The notes: generated from the letters alone by a model not told the origin. A stretch of DNA of 64,000 nt from Yoonia ponticola (GCF_014199395.1 NZ_JACIJM010000002.1:1-64000); one strand, 5' to 3'. Counted from the first letter of the stretch, positions 1 to 9,236 are shown. Numbers and translations: made by a program.

Positions 1-334
1 CTCCGCGTCTCCGCTTCGTTCCGTCCGCTGCACCGTGTCTGCTTGTCTGCGTCTCCGGTAAAGGGGCTTCTAAGGATAGTACACTGAGGCCGCAAGTGCT
101 TTTTTCGGCTTTTACGAACTTTTTATAAAAAACCTAAAATCTCCATGTTTTTAGCGGCTTAGGGTAATTTCCGTTCGCGGACCCTAGGTCGCGGTGCAAG
201 ATCATTAGGCGGAATGTGAAATCAGCCTTTATCAATCTCAAAGCCCGCGTGTTCAGATGGCCTTGTACGCCAGTGAGGGGCCAATCTCTGCGACTCAATC
301 GGGGCAAACCACGTAGATGTCGTAGTGATTTGCT
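1..334. other. Left-edge intergenic region, no gene recognised
   Basis: I find no convincing coding sequence here. The first 60 bases are C/T-rich and could be the leader or tail of a gene outside the window. Bases 100-165 are AT-rich, with runs of T and A of the kind found in promoters or terminators, but I cannot assign a specific site. The long minus-strand frame overlapping the end of msrQ is a shadow of that gene. Confidence 0.5.
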
Positions 335-940
335 TTAAGCCATCACAGATTTTCGGCGATTCCACTTTAACCGTGCCGCCAGCAGCGCAAGAATCACGAT
401 CATGTAGATGATCGGCTCGATTTGAAAGCCTTTCACGAGCCATAGGTAGTGCACCCCGCCCAATATCGCGATGAGGTAGGTCAGCTTGTGCAGCTTGCGC
501 CACGCAGCTCCACCTAGTTTGCGCAGTGATCGGTTGTTCGATGTGATCGCCAGTGGAATCATCAATACAAACGACACCATCCCGACTGTTACATAGGGGC
601 GTTTCACGATTTCCTGCCAGACCCGTGCGAATGTACCGACATCCAACAATGCCCATACGCAGAAATGCGCAAGGATATAGAAGAAGGTCGTCACGCCGAG
701 CGCACGGCGGAACTTCAACAAATTGATTCCCGCGTATTTTCGCAGAGGCGTCACAGCCAGACCCGCAATAAGCAGCTTTAGCCCAAGCGCGCCGTATTCA
801 CGTTCCAGCGCATTGATCGGCTCAGGCCCAAGGCCGCCAGTCAGACCGAGGTAAAACAACCACGCCGCCCATGCAGCACCAACCATGTATATAGTCCATG
901 CAGGAATGCGGCGCAGCGTGGTGTTTATCGTGTCGATCAT
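335..940 (-). CDS. msrQ: MsrQ, haem-binding membrane subunit of the MsrPQ methionine sulfoxide reductase
   Basis: 201-residue polytopic membrane protein of the ferric reductase-like/YedZ family, the usual size for MsrQ. About five to six hydrophobic segments are visible, with conserved family features such as ALGLK around residue 52 and FYILAH and KLHKLTYL, whose histidines are the likely haem ligands. In the known system MsrQ passes electrons from the quinone pool or a flavin reductase to periplasmic MsrP, which repairs oxidised methionine in envelope proteins. It lies 15 nt downstream of msrP on the same strand, the classic msrPQ operon order. Identification is by family and context. Confidence 0.93.
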   Translation of the reverse strand: MIDTINTTLRRIPAWTIYMVGAAWAAWLFYLGLTGGLGPEPINALEREYGALGLKLLIAGLAVTPLRKYAGINLLKFRRALGVTTFFYILAHFCVWALLDVGTFARVWQEIVKRPYVTVGMVSFVLMIPLAITSNNRSLRKLGGAAWRKLHKLTYLIAILGGVHYLWLVKGFQIEPIIYMIVILALLAARLKWNRRKSVMA

Positions 941-955
941 CGTGGCGCCTTTGGC

Positions 956-1864
956 TTAAAATTTCTCGGACAGATCCATGCCGTCGTACATGCTGGCGAC
1001 GTCTTTTTCGTAGCCGTTGAACATCAACGTGTCCTGACGTGCGGCAAACAGACCGCCACCGATCACGCGCTCTGACGCTTGGGACCAACGCGGGTGGCTG
1101 ACTTCCGGGTTCACGTTGGAATAGAAGCCGTACTCGCGGGCGTTGGTTTTGTTCCAGCTTGTGTCCGGCTCTTCATCGGTCAACGTCATACGCACGATAG
1201 ATTTGATCGACTTGAAGCCGTATTTCCACGGCACGACCAGCCGGATCGGCGCGCCGTTCTGGTTCGCTATCGGCTCGCCGTAGATTCCGGTGGCCATCAA
1301 TGTCAGCGGGTTCATCGCCTCGTCCAGACGCAGACCCTCTACATATGGGAAGTCTAGCACACCGCGGCGCACGCCGATCATGTTGTCGGGCTGCACGACG
1401 GTTTCGAAGGCCACGTATTTGGCATCCGACTGCACTCCAGCTTTGTTCAGGATGTCCGCAAGTTCGACACCATTCCAAGGTACGACCATCGACCACGCCT
1501 CGACACAACGGAACCGGTAGATGCGTTCTTCGATATCGAGACCATCCATCAAGTCAGCCAAGGCGTATTCGCCCGGATTATCGACCATACCGTCAATCGT
1601 GATTTTCCAGTCAGCCGTTTCAAGCTGATGGGCGTTGTTAGCAGGATCGCTCTTGCCGGTGCCAAATTCGTAGTAGTTATTGTAGCTGGTGATTTCCTCA
1701 AGCGTGTTCGGCGTCAACTCTTCGCCCGCGGCATTGGCAGATGTGCCGACCAAGCCGATCGCGCCAAGCCCAGCAGTGCCAGCCAAAATCTGGCGACGGT
1801 TCAGGAATGCCGCCTTGGGCGTTACATCTGCGTGTGTGAGGTCGTTGGTCCAGCGATAAGCCAT
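956..1864 (-). CDS. msrP: MsrP, periplasmic molybdopterin methionine sulfoxide reductase catalytic subunit
   Basis: 302 residues from the chosen ATG, which has GGAG five bases upstream; an ATG at 1882 would add six residues. The N-terminus carries a twin-arginine signal (NRRQILAG near residue 22, followed by a hydrophobic stretch and ANA), as expected for export of a folded Mo-cofactor enzyme. The oxidoreductase molybdopterin domain follows, with YRFRCVEAWSMVVPW around residues 135-150, whose cysteine is the family's Mo ligand. MsrP reduces protein methionine sulfoxide using electrons from MsrQ, encoded immediately downstream. Confidence 0.95.
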   Translation of the reverse strand: MAYRWTNDLTHADVTPKAAFLNRRQILAGTAGLGAIGLVGTSANAAGEELTPNTLEEITSYNNYYEFGTGKSDPANNAHQLETADWKITIDGMVDNPGEYALADLMDGLDIEERIYRFRCVEAWSMVVPWNGVELADILNKAGVQSDAKYVAFETVVQPDNMIGVRRGVLDFPYVEGLRLDEAMNPLTLMATGIYGEPIANQNGAPIRLVVPWKYGFKSIKSIVRMTLTDEEPDTSWNKTNAREYGFYSNVNPEVSHPRWSQASERVIGGGLFAARQDTLMFNGYEKDVASMYDGMDLSEKF

Positions 1865-2018
1865 AGTGTCTCCGATCATCATGCGTGTTGCATCTTACTT
1901 AGGGGTATATACGTCGTTTCCTAAGATAAGTTTCTCACATTGCCGCCAATTCCTGAAACATATGGGAAATACGCCTGTTTTGCGGGGCTTGCGGGGTGTG
2001 GTCGCACGCAGTCGGAAA

Positions 2019-2054
2019 CGAAAAATCCCCCGCTGCCTGAGACAACGGGGGATA
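2019..2054 (-). terminator. Rho-independent terminator of clpB
   Basis: On the minus strand an 8-bp stem of type ATCCCCCG/CGGGGGAT, with a loop of about 13 nt, is followed by TTTTTCG. It begins about 24 nt after the clpB stop codon and before msrP. Confidence 0.85.
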
Positions 2055-2077
2055 AATGTAGCTTAATATCGCGTTAG

Positions 2078-4690
2078 TTAGTGGACGACGGCATCATTCG
2101 GTTTGGGCCGTTTGGTGCCCGACACGCGGTCCCCAACAATTAGACCATCCGCACCGGCACTGACCGACACCTCTGATCCGTCCAGCACATCACCGGCCAA
2201 GATCATTTCGGCCAGTTGGTCCTGCAAGGCCCGTTGGATCACCCGTTTCAGCGGACGCGCACCAAACACCGGATCGTAGCCTTCGTCGGCGAGCCATTTC
2301 AGCGCACCATCATCCAGCGACAGATTGATGTTCCGATCCGCGAGACGTTTGTGCAAACGCCGCATCTGGATTTCAACGATGCCAGCCATGTCTTCACGGG
2401 CAAGGCGGTCAAAGATGATCGTCTCATCGAGGCGGTTCAGAAACTCTGGCCGGAAGTGCGCACGCACAGCATCCATCACATCCCGCTTTGCGCCAGACGC
2501 ATCTGCCCCGTCGGGCAGTTGGCTGAGCGATTGCGCCCCAAGGTTCGACGTCAGAATGATCAACGTCTGCTTGAAATCCACGGTCCGGCCCTGACCATCG
2601 GTCAGCACACCGTCATCAAGAACCTGCAACAACACGTTGAACACATCAGGGTGCGCCTTTTCGACCTCATCGAACAGGACAACCTGATACGGCCTGCGCC
2701 GCACAGCTTCGGTCAGAACGCCGCCTTCATCATAGCCAACATAGCCCGGAGGCGCACCAATCAGACGGGACACCGCGTGTTTCTCCATGAATTCGGACAT
2801 ATCAATCCGAACCATCGCGTTGTCATCGTCAAACAGGTACTCTGCCACGGCTTTGGTTAACTCTGTCTTACCGACCCCTGTCGGCCCAAGGAACAAGAAC
2901 GACCCAAGCGGGCGATCCTCGTCGTTCAGTCCAGCACGGGACCGACGTACAGCATTCGCAACAGCACGCACGGCTTGTTTCTGACCGATCACGCGGCGGC
3001 CAAGCTCGTCTTCCATGCGCAGCAGCTTGTCGCGTTCACCTTCCAGCATCTTGGATGTCGGGATACCGGTCCAGCGTTCAACCACCTGCGCGATCTGCTC
3101 GGGGCGCACGGCCTCTTCGACCATCATGTCTTCGGACGCTTCGGCCTCGGACAGTTTGCGTTCCAAATCAGGGATCACGCCATAAGATAGCTCACCCGCC
3201 TTCGCGAGATTCCCTTCACGTTTCGCGATATCCAGCTCCGCCCGCGCACGATCTAGCTTTTCCTTCACCTCACGGGTGCCTTCAAGCTTGTCCCGCTCGG
3301 CCTGCCATTTCGCGGTCATCTCTGACGCGCGGTCCTGCAAATCTGCCAATTCCTTGCGCAACTTATCAAGACGGTCCACAGACGCGGCATCGTCTTCTTT
3401 CTCAAGCGCCATTGCTTCGATCTGCAACTGCATGATCTGACGATCCAACTGATCCAATTCTTCGGGCTTGGAATCCACTTCCATCCGCAACCGCGACGCA
3501 GCCTCGTCAACCAAGTCGATGGCTTTGTCAGGCAAGAACCGATCCGTGATATAGCGATGCGACAACGTCGCCGCCGCGACCAAAGAGCTATCCGAGATCC
3601 GCACACCGTGGTGTAACTCGTACTTCTCTTTAATGCCGCGCAAGATCGACACCGTGTCTTCAACAGTCGGTTCTTCGACAATGATCGGCTGGAATCGACG
3701 GGCTAACGCCGCGTCCTTTTCTACATACTTGCGGTATTCATCCAGCGTTGTGGCACCAATGCAGTGCAGCTCGCCCCGTGCGAGCGCAGGTTTAATCAGG
3801 TTCGCGGCATCCATCGCGCCGTCAGCTTTACCAGCGCCGACAAGCGTGTGCATCTCGTCGATGAACAGAATGATTTCGCCCGCTGCGGTTTCGATCTCTT
3901 TCAACACCGCTTTCAGACGTTCTTCAAATTCACCGCGATATTTCGCACCAGCAATCAACGCACCCATGTCGAGCGACATCAGACGTTTATTGCGCAGGCT
4001 TTCCGGCACATCGCCATTGACGATTCGCAGGGCAAGACCCTCGGCAATCGCTGTTTTACCAACGCCAGGTTCACCGATCAAAACAGGGTTATTCTTGGTC
4101 CGACGCGAAAGCACCTGCATAGAGCGACGGATTTCCTCGTCGCGGCCAATGATAGGGTCAATCCGACCTTCGCGCGCAGCCTCGGTCAGATCGCGGGCAT
4201 ACTTATTCAGCGCGTCAAATCCATCCTCAGCCGACGCACTATCAGCAGTGCGGCCCTTGCGGATGTCATTGATCGTGGCGTTCAACGCTTTCGCATCAAC
4301 GCCACCTTGATCAAGCGCGTCTTTCGCCTTTGACTTAATCATCGCGAGCGCCATCAACAGGCGTTCAACGGTGACAAAGCTGTCGCCAGCCTTTTCCGCC
4401 AGCGTTTCAGCTTCGGCCAAGATCTTGCCAGTTGTAGTATCCATGTAAATTTGCCCAGCGTCACCGCCAACGACAGCAATTTTGCTGACCGCGGCATCAA
4501 CGGCCTGACGTACAGCAGCCGCATCAGCGCCGGACTTGTTGATCAAGTTTGCCGCCAGCCCTTCGCCGTCGTCCATGAGCGCTTTGAGCAAGTGTTCCGG
4601 TGCAAGCCGCTGATGGCTTTCCCGCATCGCAATAGTCTGTGCAGCTTGAACAAAACCGCGCGACCGTTCTGTGAATTTGTCAAGATTCAT
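2078..4690 (-). CDS. clpB: ClpB, ATP-dependent protein disaggregase
   Basis: 870-residue Hsp100 chaperone that, with DnaK, extracts and refolds aggregated proteins in the cytoplasm. Order: Clp N-domain repeats (residues about 1-145), first AAA+ module with Walker A GEPGVGKT near 205 and [13 protein letters not shown], long middle coiled coil (about 400-530), second AAA+ module with GPTGVGKT near 605 and [11 protein letters not shown], and a C-terminal D2-small domain. I chose the ATG giving MNLDKF, at ideal distance from AAGGAG; an adjacent ATG at 4693 and one at 4744 are less likely. A candidate heat-shock promoter lies upstream and a terminator downstream, so it is probably monocistronic. 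Confidence 0.97.
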   Translation of the reverse strand: MNLDKFTERSRGFVQAAQTIAMRESHQRLAPEHLLKALMDDGEGLAANLINKSGADAAAVRQAVDAAVSKIAVVGGDAGQIYMDTTTGKILAEAETLAEKAGDSFVTVERLLMALAMIKSKAKDALDQGGVDAKALNATINDIRKGRTADSASAEDGFDALNKYARDLTEAAREGRIDPIIGRDEEIRRSMQVLSRRTKNNPVLIGEPGVGKTAIAEGLALRIVNGDVPESLRNKRLMSLDMGALIAGAKYRGEFEERLKAVLKEIETAAGEIILFIDEMHTLVGAGKADGAMDAANLIKPALARGELHCIGATTLDEYRKYVEKDAALARRFQPIIVEEPTVEDTVSILRGIKEKYELHHGVRISDSSLVAAATLSHRYITDRFLPDKAIDLVDEAASRLRMEVDSKPEELDQLDRQIMQLQIEAMALEKEDDAASVDRLDKLRKELADLQDRASEMTAKWQAERDKLEGTREVKEKLDRARAELDIAKREGNLAKAGELSYGVIPDLERKLSEAEASEDMMVEEAVRPEQIAQVVERWTGIPTSKMLEGERDKLLRMEDELGRRVIGQKQAVRAVANAVRRSRAGLNDEDRPLGSFLFLGPTGVGKTELTKAVAEYLFDDDNAMVRIDMSEFMEKHAVSRLIGAPPGYVGYDEGGVLTEAVRRRPYQVVLFDEVEKAHPDVFNVLLQVLDDGVLTDGQGRTVDFKQTLIILTSNLGAQSLSQLPDGADASGAKRDVMDAVRAHFRPEFLNRLDETIIFDRLAREDMAGIVEIQMRRLHKRLADRNINLSLDDGALKWLADEGYDPVFGARPLKRVIQRALQDQLAEMILAGDVLDGSEVSVSAGADGLIVGDRVSGTKRPKPNDAVVH

Positions 4691-4768
4691 CATCTTCTCC
4701 TTTGATAAGCGCCCTGACATTCGAGGTGCCCGACATTGCGGCACACCCCTGTTTGGGCCTCGTTATTA

Positions 4769-4797
4769 AGATGGGTAGCACTGGCATCGCTTACAAG
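4769..4797 (-). promoter_or_regulatory. Candidate RpoH (sigma-32) promoter of clpB
   Basis: On the minus strand a CTTG box (4797-4794) is separated by 18 nt from CCCATCTT (starting 4775). This resembles the alphaproteobacterial heat-shock promoter layout (CTTG, 17-18 nt, C-rich/AT box). It lies about 80 nt upstream of the clpB start, a gene normally heat induced. Inferred by eye. Confidence 0.5.
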
Positions 4798-4894
4798 ATT
4801 TCCACGTAAATTTTGCTCAGGGGGAAACTGCGAATGCCTTTCCCATAACATCCCACAACCCCAGATGGCACATTGAGTGCAGGAGGACGTCATT

Positions 4895-5038
4895 ATGCAA
4901 AGCACAAGCCAACTCTCGATTGCCTCGACCCCAAGTCGGATATTCCCCCTCTCACCAGAAATGGTGCGGCAACTGCTTAATGATGACGTCTCTGACCTGC
5001 GAAAAGCCGAAAGTAACGGTCACAGCAGGGCGGCGTAA
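4895..5038 (+). CDS. Small hypothetical protein, 47 aa
   Basis: A short ORF divergent from clpB, with an excellent ribosome binding site (AGGAGG eight bases before the ATG) and a terminator about 60 nt after its stop. The product begins MQSTSQLSIASTP and has a central segment, IFPLSPEMVRQLLNDDVSDL, that looks amphipathic-helical; there is no membrane segment or signal peptide. The strong RBS plus own terminator argue for a real transcribed gene. I do not recognise the family and propose no function. Confidence 0.55.
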   Translation: MQSTSQLSIASTPSRIFPLSPEMVRQLLNDDVSDLRKAESNGHSRAA

Positions 5039-5100
5039 AGTACAGTTCCGATCGGTTCCCACGTTGGGTGATCGGTTATAACGATTACTTTGTTAAAGTC

Positions 5101-5140
5101 GAAAGAGGTGCGGTCCTTCCCAAGAGGTCGCACCTTTTTC
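5101..5140 (+). terminator. Rho-independent terminator after the 47-aa ORF
   Basis: Inverted repeat GAAAGAGGTGCG ... CGCACCTTTTTC (12 bp with one G-T pair) with a 16-nt loop, ending in a T run. It separates the small ORF from pyrF. Confidence 0.8.
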
Positions 5141-5228
5141 TATTCCGGCTCTCTATTTTCAGGCGCAAATATTGACCATCGCGGCCATTTGGGTCACTCG
5201 CTGTGAAACCAGATGTAAGGATTCCCCC

Positions 5229-5933
5229 ATGACCCTGCCCGCAGATGACCGCCTGATTGTTGCAATGGATGTGCCGAATGTGGTGGCTGGCATGGCGCTT
5301 GCCGACCAGTTGGGCGACAGCGTTAGTTTCTACAAGATCGGGTTGGGGATGCTGACAGGCGGCGGGCTAGCACTTGCCAATGAGCTGAAGCAAGAACGCG
5401 GCAAACGCATTTTTCTGGACATGAAATTTTTTGATATTGGCGCAACCGTTGAGGCAGCCGTGCGCGGCATCGCCCAATACGACCTCGATTTCCTAACCGT
5501 CCACGGCGACCCCTATGTTGTGAAAGCCGCCAAAGAAGGCGCTGCGGGAAGTGATCTGAAAATTCTCGCCGTGACCATCCTGACCTCGCTCGATCGCGAC
5601 GATCTGGACGGGGCATGCATAAAAGACGGGCTTATCCCTGATCTCGTGCAAGAACGGGCTGGTCGTGCATTAGAAGCTGGCGCCGACGGCGTCATCTCTT
5701 CACCACATGAAGCCGCGTTGATCCGCGCCTTGCCACAATCAAACGGCAAACTGATCGTCACACCGGGCGTGCGGCCTGCTGGGGCGGACCATGGCGATCA
5801 AAAACGGGTGGCGACCCCTGCGATGGCAATCGCGAACGGCGCGGACCATGTTGTCGTCGGACGCCCAATCTGGCGCGCGAAAAGCCCGTTGCAAGCGGCG
5901 CAAAGCATCCTGTCTGAAATGACAACCGCCTAA
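5229..5933 (+). CDS. pyrF: Orotidine 5'-phosphate decarboxylase
   Basis: 234 residues, typical for the family. It decarboxylates OMP to UMP, the last step of de novo pyrimidine synthesis. Visible signatures: DRLIVAMDVP at the N-terminus, the catalytic LDMKFFDIGATV (Lys-Asp-Lys-Asp network) near residue 60, FLTVHG, and the phosphate-binding VTPGVRP followed by DQKRVATP near residue 185. The ATG chosen gives the standard N-terminus; an in-frame upstream start at 5172 would add 19 unrelated residues. It stands alone between a terminator and two small ORFs. Confidence 0.95.
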   Translation: MTLPADDRLIVAMDVPNVVAGMALADQLGDSVSFYKIGLGMLTGGGLALANELKQERGKRIFLDMKFFDIGATVEAAVRGIAQYDLDFLTVHGDPYVVKAAKEGAAGSDLKILAVTILTSLDRDDLDGACIKDGLIPDLVQERAGRALEAGADGVISSPHEAALIRALPQSNGKLIVTPGVRPAGADHGDQKRVATPAMAIANGADHVVVGRPIWRAKSPLQAAQSILSEMTTA

Positions 5934-6105
5934 AAAGTAGCACTAAATCTGCAGAGCGACCCAAAGTTGGCGATATTTTCTCGCCAGCCAATATCCTTAT
6001 TTTTATAGCATATTCGCAAGACTCACGTAGTTTCACGTCAGTGTGACCCGTCTGCGGGAACTAAATCGCCGTTCCTACGTTATCTACACAAGAAATGTGT
6101 AGGAG

Positions 6106-6252
6106 ATGGCAAGGCAGATCAAAGACTTACAGCACAGAAACCAAACGGTGGATGAAGCGCAAGTCGGATCGGCGAAACCAGTCCAACACCCCAAACGAAC
6201 AACGATCAAGATCGCCGCGCTGCGCGGCCAGAATAAGAGAGATACGCCATGA
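6106..6252 (+). CDS. Possible small basic protein, 48 aa, coupled to the next ORF
   Basis: ORF beginning MARQIKDLQHRNQTVDEAQ; AGGAG abuts the ATG directly, an unusually short spacing. Its TGA overlaps the ATG of the next small ORF as ATGA, the arrangement typical of translationally coupled operon genes. The product is very basic (KRTTIKIAALRGQNKRD near the C-terminus) and has no membrane segment. Family unknown. The overlap is the main support; it may instead be a leader region. Confidence 0.4.
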   Translation: MARQIKDLQHRNQTVDEAQVGSAKPVQHPKRTTIKIAALRGQNKRDTP

Positions 6253-6458
6253 ACATCAGCCTCGGAGACGTCCACTACAACGCAACAGCCGGTGCATTTG
6301 AAGCACGGGTCGATATCGCACGTGAAGAAGCAACGTACCGCTATCCGTGTTCAGTTGCTGGTCCCGTTACGATGGATATGGCGCACGTGCGTGAAAGCCT
6401 GAAGCGGCGCGCCGTGCATATGTCCGATAGCAGCCCAGACCTGCTCTCGCACAACTAG
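6249..6458 (+). CDS. Small conserved-looking hypothetical protein, 69 aa
   Basis: Begins MNISLGDVHYNATAGAFEARVDI and contains YRYPCSVAGPVTMDM followed by a helical stretch, consistent with a compact alpha/beta cytosolic protein with one central cysteine. It starts in the ATGA overlap with the upstream 48-aa ORF and is followed about 75 nt later by a strong terminator. Its amino acid composition looks like real coding sequence. I do not recognise a named domain and cannot assign a function. Confidence 0.65.
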   Translation: MNISLGDVHYNATAGAFEARVDIAREEATYRYPCSVAGPVTMDMAHVRESLKRRAVHMSDSSPDLLSHN

Positions 6459-6533
6459 GCTAACCCTGCTGGTCAAATCGCAAGCGCTACATCTGTCCCT
6501 CGTAAAACTTGCCCCAAGGATTTGACCGCGAAC

Positions 6534-6562
6534 TGCCCGACGCTTCACGCGTCGGGCATTTT
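6534..6562 (+). terminator. Rho-independent terminator after the 69-aa gene
   Basis: GCCCGACGC, loop TTCAC, GCGTCGGGC: a perfect 9-bp stem with a 5-nt loop followed by ATTTTTTA. It serves the plus-strand small genes and faces the convergent nfeD-like gene. Confidence 0.9.
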
Positions 6563-6569
6563 TTATGGC

Positions 6570-6842
6570 TCAGTTGTCGTTAATATCAGTGTCGAAAAAG
6601 GTCACTTGGCCCGTTTTCAATCCGAACATCCAACGCAACCCGAGGTATGATCCCAGCGATAGCACAGCAAAGATCACTAGCGTAATTGGCAATGACATGC
6701 CCGCAACGCCGATCAGTAGCAACGCACCCATAACCAGCGCGCCCATTGCGAAACCAAGGAAAATCCATCCAGGGATGATTACCTCGGCAGTTGCCAGCAG
6801 CAATGCTGCGGACATCCAGACCCACCATTGTTCGTGCAACAT
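6570..6842 (-). CDS. Short NfeD-like membrane protein
   Basis: 90 residues with about three hydrophobic segments: LLLATAEVIIPGWIFLGFAMGALVMGALLLIGVAG, then LVIFAVLSLGSYLGL. This is the membrane part of the NfeD family. The soluble OB-fold domain usual in longer NfeD proteins is absent or reduced to a stub (KTGQVTFFDTDIND). It begins 1 nt after the stop of the upstream stomatin-like gene, the universal partner of NfeD proteins, so the two probably form a membrane-microdomain or proteostasis complex. Confidence 0.85.
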   Translation of the reverse strand: MLHEQWWVWMSAALLLATAEVIIPGWIFLGFAMGALVMGALLLIGVAGMSLPITLVIFAVLSLGSYLGLRWMFGLKTGQVTFFDTDINDN

Positions 6843-6843
6843 T

Positions 6844-7734
6844 TTACTTACCTTTCAACATGCTAAACGCATTCCCGAAGGCCTCGATTGCATTAGCTGG
6901 CAGAATAATCGTCTGCTTACCTTCACTCGCACCCAAGGCATTCAACGCTTCGACTTGTTTCAACGCGACTTGGTACTGCGCGGCCTCTAGGCCGTTTTGC
7001 GCTATCGCCACGGCTACAACCTGCGTAGCATAAGCTTCGGCGTCAGCACCAAGACGACGCGCTTTGGCTGCTTGGTCCGCCGCATAAAGATCGGCGTCTG
7101 CCTGCAACTCTACAGACCGCTTTTTGCCTTCTGCCTCTGTCACCTGCGCACGCCGCGCGCGCTCCGCGTTCAACTGCTGCAACATCGCCGCACGGGTAGC
7201 GGCATCTAGGTTCACATCCAGTATCTCAGCCCGCGTCACTTCGATGCCCCAGTCATCAACCTGCTGGGCGACCTGATCGCGCACAGCGTCGATCAACGTG
7301 GCACGGTTAGCTTGCACCTGATCCAGTTCCATCCGGCCAATTTCGGACCGCACGATACCAGCAACAGTGGTCGAGATCGCGGCATCAACGTCGCGAATCC
7401 GGTAAACCGTCTTTTCAGGCTCGATAATGCGGTAAAACACCGACGTTTCGACCTGCACCAGCACGTTATCCGACGTAATCGCATCTTGGGTCGCGGTGGG
7501 CAACTGACGCTCTAACACGCTGACCTGATGGCGCACACGATCCAGAAAAGGCACGATGAAGTTGATGCCAGGCCCAAGAACAGACCGCAAACGGCCTAAC
7601 CGTTCAACGACATACTTTTCAGACTGCGGTACGATCCGCACACCAGCCATGATGCAGACGACAATGAATACGGCTAACAAAACGAAAACGAGGTTTTCGT
7701 TCAATAATGAGAAAATGAAGTCTTCTAAAGACAT
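6844..7734 (-). CDS. SPFH/stomatin (QmcA-like) membrane protein
   Basis: 296 residues: one N-terminal transmembrane segment (LVFVLLAVFIVVCIMAGVRI, residues about 14-33), then the SPFH/Band 7 domain (VPQSEKYVVERLGR through DVDAAISTTVAGIVRSEIG), then a long helical region rich in Ala/Glu/Gln (LNAERARRAQVTEAEGKKRS and following), and a C-terminal IILPANAIEAFGNAF motif typical of the QmcA/paraslipin group. Such proteins oligomerise at the inner membrane and scaffold or regulate proteases. It forms an operon with the NfeD-like gene. Confidence 0.92.
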   Translation of the reverse strand: MSLEDFIFSLLNENLVFVLLAVFIVVCIMAGVRIVPQSEKYVVERLGRLRSVLGPGINFIVPFLDRVRHQVSVLERQLPTATQDAITSDNVLVQVETSVFYRIIEPEKTVYRIRDVDAAISTTVAGIVRSEIGRMELDQVQANRATLIDAVRDQVAQQVDDWGIEVTRAEILDVNLDAATRAAMLQQLNAERARRAQVTEAEGKKRSVELQADADLYAADQAAKARRLGADAEAYATQVVAVAIAQNGLEAAQYQVALKQVEALNALGASEGKQTIILPANAIEAFGNAFSMLKGK

Positions 7735-7774
7735 GTGAACACCCTTTTGTGAATGGTATTCACATAATCGTCCC

Positions 7775-9025
7775 TTAGCTCATTTTCAATTCACTACTGT
7801 TCGTCGTCCCGATCTGTGTCTTCTGAAACGCATCAGCGACAGTCCCGCCAATGATATCAGCGGTTGCCGCACTCAGCGTCCAACCAAGATGTCCGTGGCC
7901 TGTGTTGTAGAACACGCGCTCGGACCGTCCACGACCAACACGCGGCATCATGTTTGGCATCATCGGGCGCAAACCAGCCCACGGCACGCAACTTTCGGTG
8001 CTGACATCTGGAAAGTGTTTTTCGACCCAATCGGTCAGCGGCTTGACCCGATCCGCCCGAATATCGCGGTTTTCACCGTTAAATTCGGCAGTTCCTGCAA
8101 CGCGGAAACGATCAACGCCCAAACGAGACGTCACGATTTTCGCTTTATCATCCAACAACGACACATGTGGTGCTGCAGCTTGGGACACGGCATCAGGCAG
8201 GTTTACCGTGATCGAATACCCCTTCACCGGATAGATGTTCACGCGATCGCCCAGTTTCTTCGCAATACTACGCGATCCGACACCTGCGCTGACGACAACA
8301 CCATCATAGCGCGTTTCGTCTTTTGCACGGATCGTCACTGCATCGGCGTCAGACCGAATATCTGTGACCGCATGGCCAAGCTTGAAATTCACGCCCTGCC
8401 GTCTGAGCCAATCCGCCAAGCCAACGGTAAACTTATGGATATCGCCAGTGCTATCGCTCTCGGTCCAGAACCCGCCGATCACATCGCCGCGCAATGTCGG
8501 TTCTTTGGCGAGCACCTCTGCGGACGTCAGTTCGGTCCGTGTCAGCCCACCTTGCGCCAGCAATGTGTTCACCCGCCGCGCATGATCCAAGTCTTTCTGC
8601 GCATTATAGAAGTGAAGAATCCCCGCTGGCGTAAAATCAAAATCGACGCCCGTGTGATCCGCCATTTCAGCCAGCCCAGCGCGCGCCGCAACTGCCAGCT
8701 TTGTCGTCTCAATCGTGTTCGTCTTGTAGCGCGGGATATTTCCGAGAAATTCCGCCATCCACGAAATCTTGTGCCACTGCGGACGCGGGTTCACGGACAG
8801 TGGCGCATCAGATTGCATCATCCACTTGATACCCTTGATCACCGTGGACCATTGGTTCCAAACTTCGGCATTTGACGCAGACAACTGACCGCCATTGGCA
8901 AAGCTGGTCTCCATCGCCGCGTAGCGCTGACGGTCGTAAACCGTCACATCAAAGCCGCGTTTGTGAAGCGAATAAGCAGTAGTAACGCCAGTGATACCGG
9001 CACCAAGAATAGCAATATGAGGCAT
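7775..9025 (-). CDS. dadA: DadA-type FAD-dependent amino acid dehydrogenase, riboswitch controlled
   Basis: 416 residues from the ATG preceded by GGAG. The dinucleotide-binding motif ILGAGITGVTTAYSLHKRGFDVTVYDR sits at the extreme N-terminus; the DAO/DadA fold follows, including SFANGGQLSASNAEVWNQW near residue 50, PVKGYSITV, and the C-terminal NTGHGHLGWTLSAATADIIGG. The family oxidises D-amino acids (or glycine-like substrates) to 2-oxo acids, passing electrons to the respiratory chain. The gene lies directly behind a tandem glycine riboswitch, so glycine or a related compound is a plausible physiological signal or substrate. The dadA symbol reflects the family; substrate is not proven. Confidence 0.85.
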   Translation of the reverse strand: MPHIAILGAGITGVTTAYSLHKRGFDVTVYDRQRYAAMETSFANGGQLSASNAEVWNQWSTVIKGIKWMMQSDAPLSVNPRPQWHKISWMAEFLGNIPRYKTNTIETTKLAVAARAGLAEMADHTGVDFDFTPAGILHFYNAQKDLDHARRVNTLLAQGGLTRTELTSAEVLAKEPTLRGDVIGGFWTESDSTGDIHKFTVGLADWLRRQGVNFKLGHAVTDIRSDADAVTIRAKDETRYDGVVVSAGVGSRSIAKKLGDRVNIYPVKGYSITVNLPDAVSQAAAPHVSLLDDKAKIVTSRLGVDRFRVAGTAEFNGENRDIRADRVKPLTDWVEKHFPDVSTESCVPWAGLRPMMPNMMPRVGRGRSERVFYNTGHGHLGWTLSAATADIIGGTVADAFQKTQIGTTNSSELKMS

Positions 9026-9065
9026 GGCAAAATCTCCGCCATTGGACGCTTGCGCGCCGTTGCCC

Positions 9066-9236
9066 CCGCCGTCTTTGGACCTGAGAGATTCACCCCAACA
9101 ACAGGGCTTGCTCCTTCGGTGGACCATCAAAGGTCTCTCTTCGGCGTGTTATGCCCTTGCACCGGTCCATTTGCCTGAGAGTGACCGGGGCGGTTGCTCC
9201 TTCGGCGACGGATTAAACCGGCTCTCCCGGTGCGGA
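9066..9236 (-). promoter_or_regulatory. Tandem glycine riboswitch upstream of the DadA-type gene
   Basis: On the minus strand two consecutive glycine aptamers can be read. Aptamer 1 (about 9236-9152): CGGGAGAGCC, then CGCCGAAGGAGCAACC, then CACTCTCAGGCAAATGGACC. Aptamer 2 (about 9145-9068): GAAGAGAGACC, then CACCGAAGGAGCAAGCCC, then AATCTCTCAGGTCCAAAGAC. These match the conserved core (GAGAG, CCGAAGGAGCAA, CTCTCAGG) twice, separated by a short linker. The second ends about 40 nt before the start codon. Such tandem elements normally switch on glycine catabolism or efflux when glycine is abundant. Confidence 0.93.

Noticed and set aside
222..656. 144-codon minus-strand ORF at the left edge
   Set aside because: Overlaps msrQ in another frame; low-complexity Arg/Cys composition typical of a shadow frame.
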